From NCBI GenBank assembly GCA_020723305.1, contig DYJC01000003.1, positions 334,418 to 398,417 on the forward strand: a DNA stretch of 64,000 bases, given 5' to 3'. Positions 51,701 through 58,658 of the stretch are shown in pieces (within the stretch, counting starts at the first letter, position 1; each line of letters opens with the position of its first letter). Both the position numbers and the translations under genes were made by a program. Below the pieces are notes generated by a model, which was given only the letters and a program-made list of their open reading frames with translations, was not told where the DNA came from and did not search any database. Origin of the DNA: Desulfosudis oleivorans (GTDB lineage: Bacteria > Desulfobacterota > Desulfobacteria > Desulfobacterales > SURF-7).

Positions 51701-54439
51701 GTCATCCTGATCATAATACCGTCCAACATCCCTAAGGCCGGTCGTTAATGGGGTTCCCTGTGCGCTGATATTCAGGTTGTAGAGCAGGTTCAGCAGAGTG
51801 GATGTCTCATCCACGCCGCCAGCCTTGATACCCAGAACCGGCTGCTGGATCTTGTGGTTAATGGTGTTGATGCCCACGTACACCCCCTGCATCTGGGAGA
51901 TGGTTCTGGAAATCGCGGCCGTAGCGGTCAGTTCCCGTTTCCGGTAAAAGGAATACCAGTTTGCAAAATTCTGACGTTCCTGAACATATGTTCTGCTGGT
52001 GGCTACATCAGCAGGAGGAGAACCAGCCACAAGATTGAGTTCCCCGGGTTCCACGACCCCGGCTGTTCCGGTTACCAGTTCATTGATTGCATAGTATTTG
52101 ATTGTGCTGGTACTGCCATCCAGTATTACCAGATAGGGTTTGTTTTCGGATTCCGACCAGACATAGTAATGAGCATTTTTAATGGTGATGGTTGTGGTGG
52201 CCGCAGGTACCAGCCTGATGGCATCGGCGACAGCCACCGTATTGTTTACTGCACTCTGGGTGTGGGAAAGAGCGATAAAAGAGGCGGCATCCAGGGTGAA
52301 TGCTCCGGCTCCAAGCTGCCGCCAGGTTCCTCCATTTATGGTCTGATCAACTATAAACGGTGTCAACCCGCCTGCATGTTTGACTACATAATTGACAGCA
52401 TTGGAACGGTCTGCTCCCGATACCCATCTGGCATAGATGGTATAGCTGCCGGAAAGGTTGGGTACCCAGGCTGCTGCATAAGTAGGATAGGTGCCGGTTG
52501 TATCCAGAGGCGTCCAGTAATAATCATCATCATAGGCATTTGAATTTGAGGCAGTTTCCCAATGATTACCTGTGGGTATGAACTGGACGGCATCGGCAAC
52601 CGCCCGGTCGGTGCTGCTGGTCCGGTTATGGCTCATGGTTACGGTTCCGGAGCCCGCCAGTATGGGAATATTCGTGGCGATTAGTATCCATTCGCCTCCA
52701 TTATTCGTCTGATCAACGGTTTCAGTGGTTGTTACGGAACCACCTTGATCAACCGTATAGGTTACTGCTGTCGAGTTGTTACTGTCCGCATGCCACCTTG
52801 CATACACATCATATGTTCCGGCTGCCAGTGCCGGCGCCCAGGTTGTGATATATTGGCCATTGACGTTGGTGTAACGGTAGGTGCTGTTCCAGGCCTCTGT
52901 AGAATATTCTCCGAGCCTCATAGCGCCGGATGACGGTTGCTGTACGATGGCAAATCTTGTATCCTCGTTATCAATCGTAATGGGTTCATTGTTGGGTGTC
53001 TTGGTGAACTGGGCTATATTCTTATCATCAATGACGACCGCCCCGGTGTCTATGGTGTCGAAAGTGTTATCCAGGTTTAAGGTGTTCCCTGCAATTTTGG
53101 GATGGGATTGAGGGGTATTCGGGTCTGCATTGGAAAGGGTGGGCCAGGGAATATAATCCACATCCGGATTATAGTACAGCTTGTTATATCCGGCCCATTG
53201 GGTTTTCCATGTTTTCCGGTCGGTTCCAGTACTCAGGGTCTGGCCACTGTACACATTGTCTCCCGGGTTATCAAAAATATAATAGTGGCTGTAGCCGCCA
53301 ACCCAGAATATCCCGTCATTTTCGGTGGTTATAAACTCCCAGTCCATGCTTCCGGAGTCATCCAGTACAAACATGATATTGGCCGGAGCTGCACGGAATC
53401 GGGTATCCAGGGGTACATCACTGATGTCTGTGCACAAATAGGCCGGTACCTGAAAGGTAACCTCAATGGAGTGATCGGCAGATACGCCGGAGAAGGTATA
53501 ACTGGATATTGGACCCACGGAAACCCCGTCCACCTTGACATCGTAGATCACGTTTCCGGGACTGGGGGTCATGGTAAAGGAGGGTGAGTCAAAACCATCG
53601 GTGACTGTGACGGTTCCGGCCGGAGAGATTGTACCGCCAGTGCCTCCGGTCACGCCGGCAGTGATGGACCAGGTCAGGGTGCTGACGAATTCGACATGAA
53701 GAGTATAAGCGCCGGTGCTGTTGTTGCCGTTTTCCTCCACAGAGTAATAGTAGGTTCCGGCAGTGACATCTCTCTGAATTCGAAAATTCCTATTGCCGGA
53801 GCTGATATCATTATGTTCTACTACTTGATTACATGAAGTATTGTAGTACCGGCCACGAGTATCTGTGGTTCCGGTTGTGTATACCGTAAGTTGACCCTGC
53901 TGAGGACTGGGTATAATGATTTTAAAATAATCTAAATCTCCATTTGTTTCGATATTTCCTGCAGTGACCGATGTTCTTGCCACCTCTGTTGAATTTGTAC
54001 AGTTGTTTCCATGATCATCACTGGTGAAAGCCACAACCAGGGTGTAGTTGCCGGTTCCAGTGCTAGTGCTATGTTCCACATTGATATAATACGTTCCTGC
54101 TGTATTGGTATAATAGGATATCTGAAAATTCCTGTTGCCTCCTGAAATATTATCATGTTCAGCCAGTTTGGCGCAGCTTGCGTCCCGAAGATAACCATAG
54201 GTATTTGTACTTCCGGTTGTATAAACGGTTAGCATACCTCTGCCCGGAACATTGATCGCATAATACTTTGTTGTACCGGCAGGAGATATTGAGCCCGCGG
54301 TTGAGCTGGGTACAGCCAGAGTGGTTGTTGAGGAGCAGGCTATCCCACCTCTCTCATCCCGTGCGTGTGCATTGGGGGAAAGAAGGCATACCATCAAACA
54401 CACTGTGATTATCGTTGAAAAAATATATTTACGTTTCAT
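48731..54439 (-). CDS. pilY1: Mosaic PilY1-type pilus tip adhesin
   Basis: 1902 residues. Start placed at ATG 54439 (GGAGG seven bases away; ATG 54445 is too close). Signal peptide (~1-26), two PPC-like modules (~35-255), a Gly-rich beta repeat (~260-335) and a von Willebrand A domain with MIDAS (NIMFVLDDSGSMDWE, ~355). Two golvesin-like modules (TYDVYARWH ~510-615; SYTIYARWV ~625-745) follow. The conserved PilY1 propeller (~1225-1560) has a calcium loop (DINNDFRVDYVYAGDLQGN) and an inserted FCCH-like module (ISGVLGNTAANGQW..AAYTSGG, ~1380-1450). PilY1 sits at type IV pilus tips and controls assembly, adhesion and surface sensing. Confidence 0.92.
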   Translation of the reverse strand: MKRKYIFSTIITVCLMVCLLSPNAHARDERGGIACSSTTTLAVPSSTAGSISPAGTTKYYAINVPGRGMLTVYTTGSTNTYGYLRDASCAKLAEHDNISGGNRNFQISYYTNTAGTYYINVEHSTSTGTGNYTLVVAFTSDDHGNNCTNSTEVARTSVTAGNIETNGDLDYFKIIIPSPQQGQLTVYTTGTTDTRGRYYNTSCNQVVEHNDISSGNRNFRIQRDVTAGTYYYSVEENGNNSTGAYTLHVEFVSTLTWSITAGVTGGTGGTISPAGTVTVTDGFDSPSFTMTPSPGNVIYDVKVDGVSVGPISSYTFSGVSADHSIEVTFQVPAYLCTDISDVPLDTRFRAAPANIMFVLDDSGSMDWEFITTENDGIFWVGGYSHYYIFDNPGDNVYSGQTLSTGTDRKTWKTQWAGYNKLYYNPDVDYIPWPTLSNADPNTPQSHPKIAGNTLNLDNTFDTIDTGAVVIDDKNIAQFTKTPNNEPITIDNEDTRFAIVQQPSSGAMRLGEYSTEAWNSTYRYTNVNGQYITTWAPALAAGTYDVYARWHADSNNSTAVTYTVDQGGSVTTTETVDQTNNGGEWILIATNIPILAGSGTVTMSHNRTSSTDRAVADAVQFIPTGNHWETASNSNAYDDDYYWTPLDTTGTYPTYAAAWVPNLSGSYTIYARWVSGADRSNAVNYVVKHAGGLTPFIVDQTINGGTWRQLGAGAFTLDAASFIALSHTQSAVNNTVAVADAIRLVPAATTTITIKNAHYYVWSESENKPYLVILDGSTSTIKYYAINELVTGTAGVVEPGELNLVAGSPPADVATSRTYVQERQNFANWYSFYRKRELTATAAISRTISQMQGVYVGINTINHKIQQPVLGIKAGGVDETSTLLNLLYNLNISAQGTPLTTGLRDVGRYYDQDDNLKLNGSAGNDSPFAPAADGGACQQAFAIAMTDGYYNGGSPSVGNQDIADSLTPTYAGVPYEDAYSNTLADVAMKFYKEDLCNGLDNSIQGNEMDSATHQHMVTYGVSFGVRGNLVSRAENPADFDYDYNDPLDPANPVYPTWPNPTNGDQEKIDDLMHAAFNGRGLFLSASNPDELIDSLLEILEDVELRIGSASSVSVNGDELYEEVSTNLRIFQSSYDSENWSGNVQSFGINTLTAVVDTGNPFWQARDEMQSQNWDTGRIISTYNGSSGIPFRYASLPAAMKTMLNANATVAQNTLNYIRGDHTNEVEGGGTFRDRIYNLGDIVHSSPSYKHGILYVGGNDGMLHALYAEDDTTNGIAGGTEYFAYVPNLVFENLYKLTSTTYSHEYYVDLTPKVTDVDFLVGATRITTLLVGGLGGGGKGYYALNVSAPDPDDPNHAPTITDETTLAGKVLWEYPDSSTSVITKTITNATNTSPIVISAASHGFSTDDAIEISGVLGNTAANGQWVITVIDAGSFSLDGSTGNAAYTSGGTATYSESDYLGYTYSIPNILRSNNSGNYIVLFGNGYNSKVGHAALFILDPADGSVIRKIDTGAANAGSPKCNGLSTPVAIDINNDFRVDYVYAGDLQGNLWKFDLTSSSPSDWDSAYKDTSGTPKPLFQAIGPDGTTVQPITTRPDVMSMKQVNKDGYLILFATGKYLGDSDTTNNNAQTIYGIWDYGDDSDDQEYLGSFTRGATPLSNQPSTVSLLEQTEIINVDTYTVGSTTQHEIDYATEVDTVDDVAGTTNNYNMFSNPITPITADDYKPNPTHHVGWYFDLPISGERVVTDPLVRGGNAIVISYIPDITPCSASGESVINEINAASGARLDESPWDIDENGTFDKPEYDTDGNLVSEGDYLIFDSTAPDSTTARGSVAAHNANPDDYKIVAPSRIKKAGRLMSPAIASLPEGELKIMSSSTANAATQNITTLLEKGPTFGIRYWFEKQQ

Positions 54440-54485
54440 TGTCATACCTCCGGTATTAACCGTTGCTGTTCATATTTCAAAAAAC

Positions 54486-54989
54486 CTAAAAAGGTTTGGT
54501 GTAGCCGATGCCCACGATAACATCCCCTCCGCGATTGTTCCACTCCCTTCCATAGACAACGTAGGAATGCACCTGGGCTTCTCCCATGGCCATGGAACTT
54601 CCGGCCTGTATCCCCCGTGTAACCGCAAGATATTGCAGATCGGTGTTCGGTGTCGTCACTGTAATCAGGGAATCCTGGCCATTGGTTCCCCATAAGGCTT
54701 CTGCCGGCAGCTCATTATCAGCCGAAACCGTACCAATGGGAAGCAGATAGATTGGAGGAAAAGAGTCAAGGTTGATCTCATCTTCCAGAAGTTGTATCGC
54801 CTCAATGGCGGCTGCCTCTGCACGGAAAAAGCTTGTTTTGTAACCGATTTCATTTCGGACAATCTGGGACTCGGTGATGGACGTATTGCTGGCGGAAATC
54901 CCGATCACGGTGAGTACTGCCATCAACAGCAGGACAATCGCAATCAGGGAACCTTCTTCGTTTTTAATTATGGGCAATCTGTTTTTCAT
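54486..54989 (-). CDS. pilX: PilX-like minor pilin
   Basis: 167 residues from ATG 54989 (TAAAGGG eight bases upstream; an ATG at 55007 is less well placed). N-terminal hydrophobic helix after IIKNEEGSLIAIVLLLMAVLTVIGISAS with the early Glu/Gly seen in PilX (NEEGSLI), then TSITESQIVRNEIGYKTSFFRAEAAAIEAI, the conserved PilX segment. A minor pilin of the priming complex with PilV, PilW, FimT and PilY1. Order and spacing match the Pseudomonas-type minor pilin operon. Confidence 0.85.
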   Translation of the reverse strand: MKNRLPIIKNEEGSLIAIVLLLMAVLTVIGISASNTSITESQIVRNEIGYKTSFFRAEAAAIEAIQLLEDEINLDSFPPIYLLPIGTVSADNELPAEALWGTNGQDSLITVTTPNTDLQYLAVTRGIQAGSSMAMGEAQVHSYVVYGREWNNRGGDVIVGIGYTKPF

Positions 54990-55026
54990 AATTTTTCCCT
55001 TTACCATAATACTGGGTTTTTATGAG

Positions 55027-55464
55027 TTATAAATTCATATCTGCCTTGACGGATGTTAATGTAATTGTCTGTCTTCCGCCTCCGGAAGAAGGATCCCAGG
55101 AGACATTTACCGTTATGGTCACGGTATTCGGTGCCGGGGTTGCGGCTGCCGGAGCCGTAACGGACCAGTCAATATCGAACCGGCCTCCTGAACCTTGATC
55201 GGGTCTAGTTCCCGGGTTGGGAACAACCGCCGGGTCGTTCAGATTTGTATAGGAATAGGTCATGAGCTCTTCCAGTACTGCGGTTCCAAGGCTGATCGCT
55301 TCTGTTGTATCTCCTGATTTTCTTGCATTGGAATTGGACGAGAGCTGCATGGAAATAATGGCAAGGATTCCAATGGACAAGATTCCAAGGGCGATCATTG
55401 CCTCAATAATCGAATACCCATGGTTATTTTTTTCCTGGATTTGGATGGTTTGCTTCATGTGCAT
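55027..55464 (-). CDS. pilV: PilV-like minor pilin
   Basis: 145 residues with AAGGAG six bases before ATG. Type III prepilin leader with cleavage at G-YSIIEAMIALGILSIGILAI (Glu+5 kept), then LSSNSNARKSGDTTEAISLGTAVLEELM, the PilV signature. The C-terminal half is a beta domain with a Gly-rich loop. Processed by prepilin peptidase and part of the minor pilin priming complex. Confidence 0.88.
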   Translation of the reverse strand: MHMKQTIQIQEKNNHGYSIIEAMIALGILSIGILAIISMQLSSNSNARKSGDTTEAISLGTAVLEELMTYSYTNLNDPAVVPNPGTRPDQGSGGRFDIDWSVTAPAAATPAPNTVTITVNVSWDPSSGGGRQTITLTSVKADMNL

Positions 55465-55483
55465 GATCTGCTCCTTCTGATTG

Positions 55484-56149
55484 TTAAAGATTCAGGTTCC
55501 GGCAATACACCCTTGTTTGTATGGTCCGGCTGATCGTGCCATATTTTCCGGCTGCTTCGGAGAGTGTTATGCTGATATTGACGGAGCGGATGTTTTCCAG
55601 GCTTGCAGCCGGTATAGGGTTACCTGCAATCTGACCGTTATTGTTATCAAAATAGGTAAAAACAAGAGCGGAAATATTTCCAAGAATATTCTGATTCCCG
55701 GCCAGATTGGTCCTGGTAAGCGTTCTTGAAACGGCATTGTATGTGTATGTAATCTGCTCATCCGGACTGGTTACCGTTTCATCAACGCCGGCAGTGCTCA
55801 GGTCATCTACTGCAACCAGACCGTTAAAATCGTTATCCGAGGTAAAGGTGAAGGCTGTGCTGCTTGCAGCCGTAAATCCTACACCAGAGGTCAGCTCCCG
55901 CGGATTCAATCCTGCGTTACGGATATCCTGTTCCATAAAGGAAATTCCAGCACGGATATCCTGTTGAATATCTGTAGAAACGGTTTGAATGGTATTGGTT
56001 CGGGTATAATTGGCAAATATGGTGAATGCTGCCGCAAGGATAAAAGATGAAATGACCATGGTAATCAGAATTTCAACCAGCGTGAAACCATTCTGGCTTT
56101 TTGCAGCTTCGGCTTGTTTGCGATATTGAGTCATATGATGCTTTTTCAT
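55484..56149 (-). CDS. pilW: PilW-like minor pilin
   Basis: 221 residues. Prepilin leader QNG-FTLVEILITMVISSFILAAAF with Glu+5, and RTNTIQTVSTDIQQDIRAGISFMEQDIRNAGL, a PilW hallmark. A longer C-terminal beta region follows, ending in RTIQTRVYCRNLNL. Located between FimT and PilV as in other minor pilin operons. The leader is unusually long and basic (KKHHMTQYRKQAEAAKSQNG). Confidence 0.88.
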   Translation of the reverse strand: MKKHHMTQYRKQAEAAKSQNGFTLVEILITMVISSFILAAAFTIFANYTRTNTIQTVSTDIQQDIRAGISFMEQDIRNAGLNPRELTSGVGFTAASSTAFTFTSDNDFNGLVAVDDLSTAGVDETVTSPDEQITYTYNAVSRTLTRTNLAGNQNILGNISALVFTYFDNNNGQIAGNPIPAASLENIRSVNISITLSEAAGKYGTISRTIQTRVYCRNLNL

Positions 56150-56172
56150 GATTCCGTTTCCTTCTTTATCCT

Positions 56173-56595
56173 CTAATTGATTCGAACTGTTCCGATCATG
56201 TTCACAACTACCTGAGTGTTTCCAGTATCGTTGGAAAGGGTTACAATTCCTGAGTTGCTGGAGCGTCCTCTGGAGTCAAATGTGGTTGAATCTCCGGCAA
56301 GGGTGGTTCCATTGATGGATGTATTGGTTAAATTTCTGGATAGAATGATGTCAACACCGTTTGTGATTGAATAGCTGTTGTTTCCTGTATTGAATGAAAT
56401 CGTCATATTGGTGTTATCCCGGATGGCCCTGGATCTGGCGAGTTCAAAATCGGCCTTAAGGGTTCTGGTGTCGCCGCCAAGAGATGATTTCGCACGCCAT
56501 GAGATAATGTTCGGTACAGCAACTGCAGCCAGTATGGCCATAATTACGATCACAATGACCATTTCTATTATAGTGAAACCCTTGTTGTTTTTCAT
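56173..56595 (-). CDS. fimT: FimT/GspH-like minor pilin
   Basis: 140 residues from ATG 56595 (CAGGAAAT site; a longer frame starts at 56619). Leader KNNKG-FTIIEMVIVIVIMAILAAVAVPNI with Glu+5 and the GspH/FimT continuation WRAKSSLGGDTRTLKADFELARSRAIRDN. A C-terminal beta domain completes it. First gene of the minor pilin operon, ~80 bases downstream of the predicted transcription start of the sigma-54 promoter. Confidence 0.88.
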   Translation of the reverse strand: MKNNKGFTIIEMVIVIVIMAILAAVAVPNIISWRAKSSLGGDTRTLKADFELARSRAIRDNTNMTISFNTGNNSYSITNGVDIILSRNLTNTSINGTTLAGDSTTFDSRGRSSNSGIVTLSNDTGNTQVVVNMIGTVRIN

Positions 56596-56684
56596 TATTT
56601 CCTGTCTCCCGTCATTCAAACTTTATTTGATACTCTTTATCATCAAGCGCTTAAATCAGAAAAATATGGTTTGCGGGTATTCAA

Positions 56685-56700
56685 TGCAATGGAGGTGCCA
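56685..56700 (-). promoter_or_regulatory. Sigma-54 (RpoN) promoter of the minor pilin operon
   Basis: On the minus strand TGGCAC-CTCCA-TTGCA, an exact -24/-12 consensus with GG and GC 10 bases apart. It lies ~90 bases before the fimT start. Type IV pilin genes are classically under PilR/sigma-54 control, so the operon is likely regulated that way here. Confidence 0.85.
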
Positions 56701-56986
56701 GTCTGAAGGGGAAGGTTTGAACGGGGGAATTATATATTCTATTTATTTGATATTAAAGAAAAATCATTCTGTATCGAAAACAAAACAGACTGGATGTGGG
56801 ATAAAGGAAATGCAGAAAATCAGTCGGAGGTATTAAAAAGATTGATAGGACTATTAAATGATTTAATACCTGAATGAGGAGGGATTTTAAAATTGACTCA
56901 GCCTGCGCACTGTGCATAGACTAAAATCATACAAAACAATATCTTGTCTGAAGTATGCAGATCAATTTCGTGTGGAGATTTTCATC
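56701..56986. other. Intergenic region upstream of the pilin promoter and the SDR
   Basis: AT-rich, no supportable gene. It should hold the activator sites for the sigma-54 promoter and the promoter of the divergent KDSR-like gene; neither can be located with confidence. Confidence 0.4.
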
Positions 56987-57808
56987 ATGAAAAATTGGAA
57001 GGACAAAACAGTTTATATTACAGGCGGTTCCAGCGGTATTGGTCTTTCCGCAGGGCGGCTTCTTGCGGAAAAAGGGGCCAATATCCTTATTTTTGCACGG
57101 GGCATGAACCAGCTTGAACAGGCAGTGGATGAAATCAGGAGCCATTCAGCTTCCGGAAATCAGCGGATTGCCTGTTTGCAGCTTGACGTATCCGATCATC
57201 CGGCGGTTCAAGATGTTATGGCCAGAGCGGTGAATGAATTCGGATGTCCGGATCTTCTCATCAATTCCGCCGGCAGAGCCAGGCCAGGTTATTTTCATGA
57301 AATCTCCTATGAGCAGATGGATGAAACCATGCGAATCAATTTTTATGGTGTATGGAATCCAATTTCAGCCTTGCTGCCCCATATGAAGCAAAAGGGCGGT
57401 TATATTGTAAATGTGTCGTCCATCGCCGGATTTCTGGGCGTGTTCGGTTATACGGATTACAGCGCCTCTAAATTTGCAATGATCGGTTTTTCCGAGGCGC
57501 TGAGGAGTGAGGTCAAGCCTTTTAACATTCAGGTATCGGTTCTGTGCCCGCCTGATACCAGCACACCAGGGTTTGAAATCGAAAACAGAACCAAACCCGA
57601 AGAAACAAAGGCGATTTCCGCAAATGCAAGATTGATGCACCCGGATGCCGTTGCAAAGGCACTGGTAAAGGGGATTGAGGGTCGTAGGTTTATGATTTTA
57701 CCCGGATTAGACGGTAAATTGACATGGATTTTGAAGCGGCTGCTTCCAGGCCTTGTCGACGCTGTGATGGATGCGAAAATTAAAAAAATTCAAAATCAAA
57801 AATTGTAG
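56987..57808 (+). CDS. 3-ketodihydrosphingosine reductase-like SDR
   Basis: 273 residues from ATG 56987 (GTGGAG nine bases upstream; the frame opens earlier at 56912 without a site). SDR motifs: TGGSSGIG (~13-20), NSAGRA (~92), catalytic Ser in VSSIAGF, and Tyr/Lys in YSASKFA. The segment EVKPFNIQVSVLCPPDTSTP, then GFEIENRTKPEETKAIS, matches the eukaryotic KDSR/TSC10 diagnostic block ([20 protein letters not shown]). KDSR reduces 3-ketodihydrosphingosine in sphingolipid synthesis. A bacterial enzyme of that branch suggests sphingolipid-like lipids, though no other pathway gene is in the window. The stop codon lies in a 28-base palindrome. Confidence 0.75.
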   Translation: MKNWKDKTVYITGGSSGIGLSAGRLLAEKGANILIFARGMNQLEQAVDEIRSHSASGNQRIACLQLDVSDHPAVQDVMARAVNEFGCPDLLINSAGRARPGYFHEISYEQMDETMRINFYGVWNPISALLPHMKQKGGYIVNVSSIAGFLGVFGYTDYSASKFAMIGFSEALRSEVKPFNIQVSVLCPPDTSTPGFEIENRTKPEETKAISANARLMHPDAVAKALVKGIEGRRFMILPGLDGKLTWILKRLLPGLVDAVMDAKIKKIQNQKL

Positions 57809-57832
57809 GGGCGGTTCGCGAACCGCCCCTAC
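57805..57832. repeat. 28-base perfect palindrome over the SDR stop codon
   Basis: GTAGGGGCGGTTCG/CGAACCGCCCCTAC with no loop. It contains the TAG stop of the KDSR-like gene and lies 10 bases from the convergent purQ stop. In the minus direction it is followed by CAATTTTTG..TTTTTTT, so it may terminate purQ. Confidence 0.85.
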
Positions 57833-57842
57833 GGGAATTCTG

Positions 57843-58658
57843 TCACGAAAAAAAATTCACGGCATTTTGAAACAGAGCCAGTCCCATGGTGGTTTCCGGA
57901 GGCCATGGTTTCTGGTTTCGTCTGGAGATCTCTTTCAATCGTGTCCAGTCCGGATGGTTGGTCGGGTGGTGATAGGCTTCCGGATGAGGCATCAGACCAA
58001 AAACCCGGCCGGTTGGATCGCATATTCCGGCAATATCAAGTACTGATCCATTGGGGTTGTCCGGGAAAGCCTTGTTGGCAGGCTGGTTATCACGGGTTGC
58101 GTACTGGAGTACGATCTGATTGTTTTCCTGTAATCGAAGCAGGGTTTTTTCATCGGCAAAAAATTTCCCTTCCCCATGCCGTACCGGTAGTTCAATGGTA
58201 TGGATGCCTTTTGTGAAGATGCAGGGAGATTTGGGATTCACCCTCATGTTGACCCACTGATTCCTGAAATTTCCGCAGTCATTATAGGTAAGGGCAACGC
58301 TTCGGGTCGCGTAATCATGGTCAAATCCCGGCAACAGGCCCAGATTGACAAGGGTCTGGAAGCCATTGCAGATTCCAATCACAAGATTTCCCTTGTTGAT
58401 AAAATCGATGATTTTCTCGCCGATGTTGGTTTTCATCCGTACAGCCTGCACAACACCGGCACCGTGATCGTCCCCCCAGCTGAATCCGCCGCCGAAAACC
58501 AGAATCTGGAATGCATCCAGGGAAATGCTTTCATCAATGATGGAATTGATATGAACCCGGGATGGAACACCCCCTGCAAGCTCAAAGGTGTGCGCTGTCT
58601 CATGGTCGCAATTGAGTCCATATCCGGTCAGAACAAGAACATTTACATTGGCTTTCAT
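57843..58658 (-). CDS. purQ: Phosphoribosylformylglycinamidine synthase, glutaminase subunit
   Basis: 271 residues. Class I glutamine amidotransferase of the PurQ type: VLVLTGYGLNCDHETAHTFE, FGGGFSWGDDHGAG, nucleophile Cys in VIGICNGFQTLVNLGLLPG, and the His/Glu pair in GLMPHPEAYHHP. It releases ammonia from glutamine for the PurL synthetase. Its start overlaps the purL stop by 4 bases, so the two are co-translated. The long form (~270) matches the large deltaproteobacterial PurQ rather than the ~230-residue Bacillus type. Confidence 0.95.
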   Translation of the reverse strand: MKANVNVLVLTGYGLNCDHETAHTFELAGGVPSRVHINSIIDESISLDAFQILVFGGGFSWGDDHGAGVVQAVRMKTNIGEKIIDFINKGNLVIGICNGFQTLVNLGLLPGFDHDYATRSVALTYNDCGNFRNQWVNMRVNPKSPCIFTKGIHTIELPVRHGEGKFFADEKTLLRLQENNQIVLQYATRDNQPANKAFPDNPNGSVLDIAGICDPTGRVFGLMPHPEAYHHPTNHPDWTRLKEISRRNQKPWPPETTMGLALFQNAVNFFS

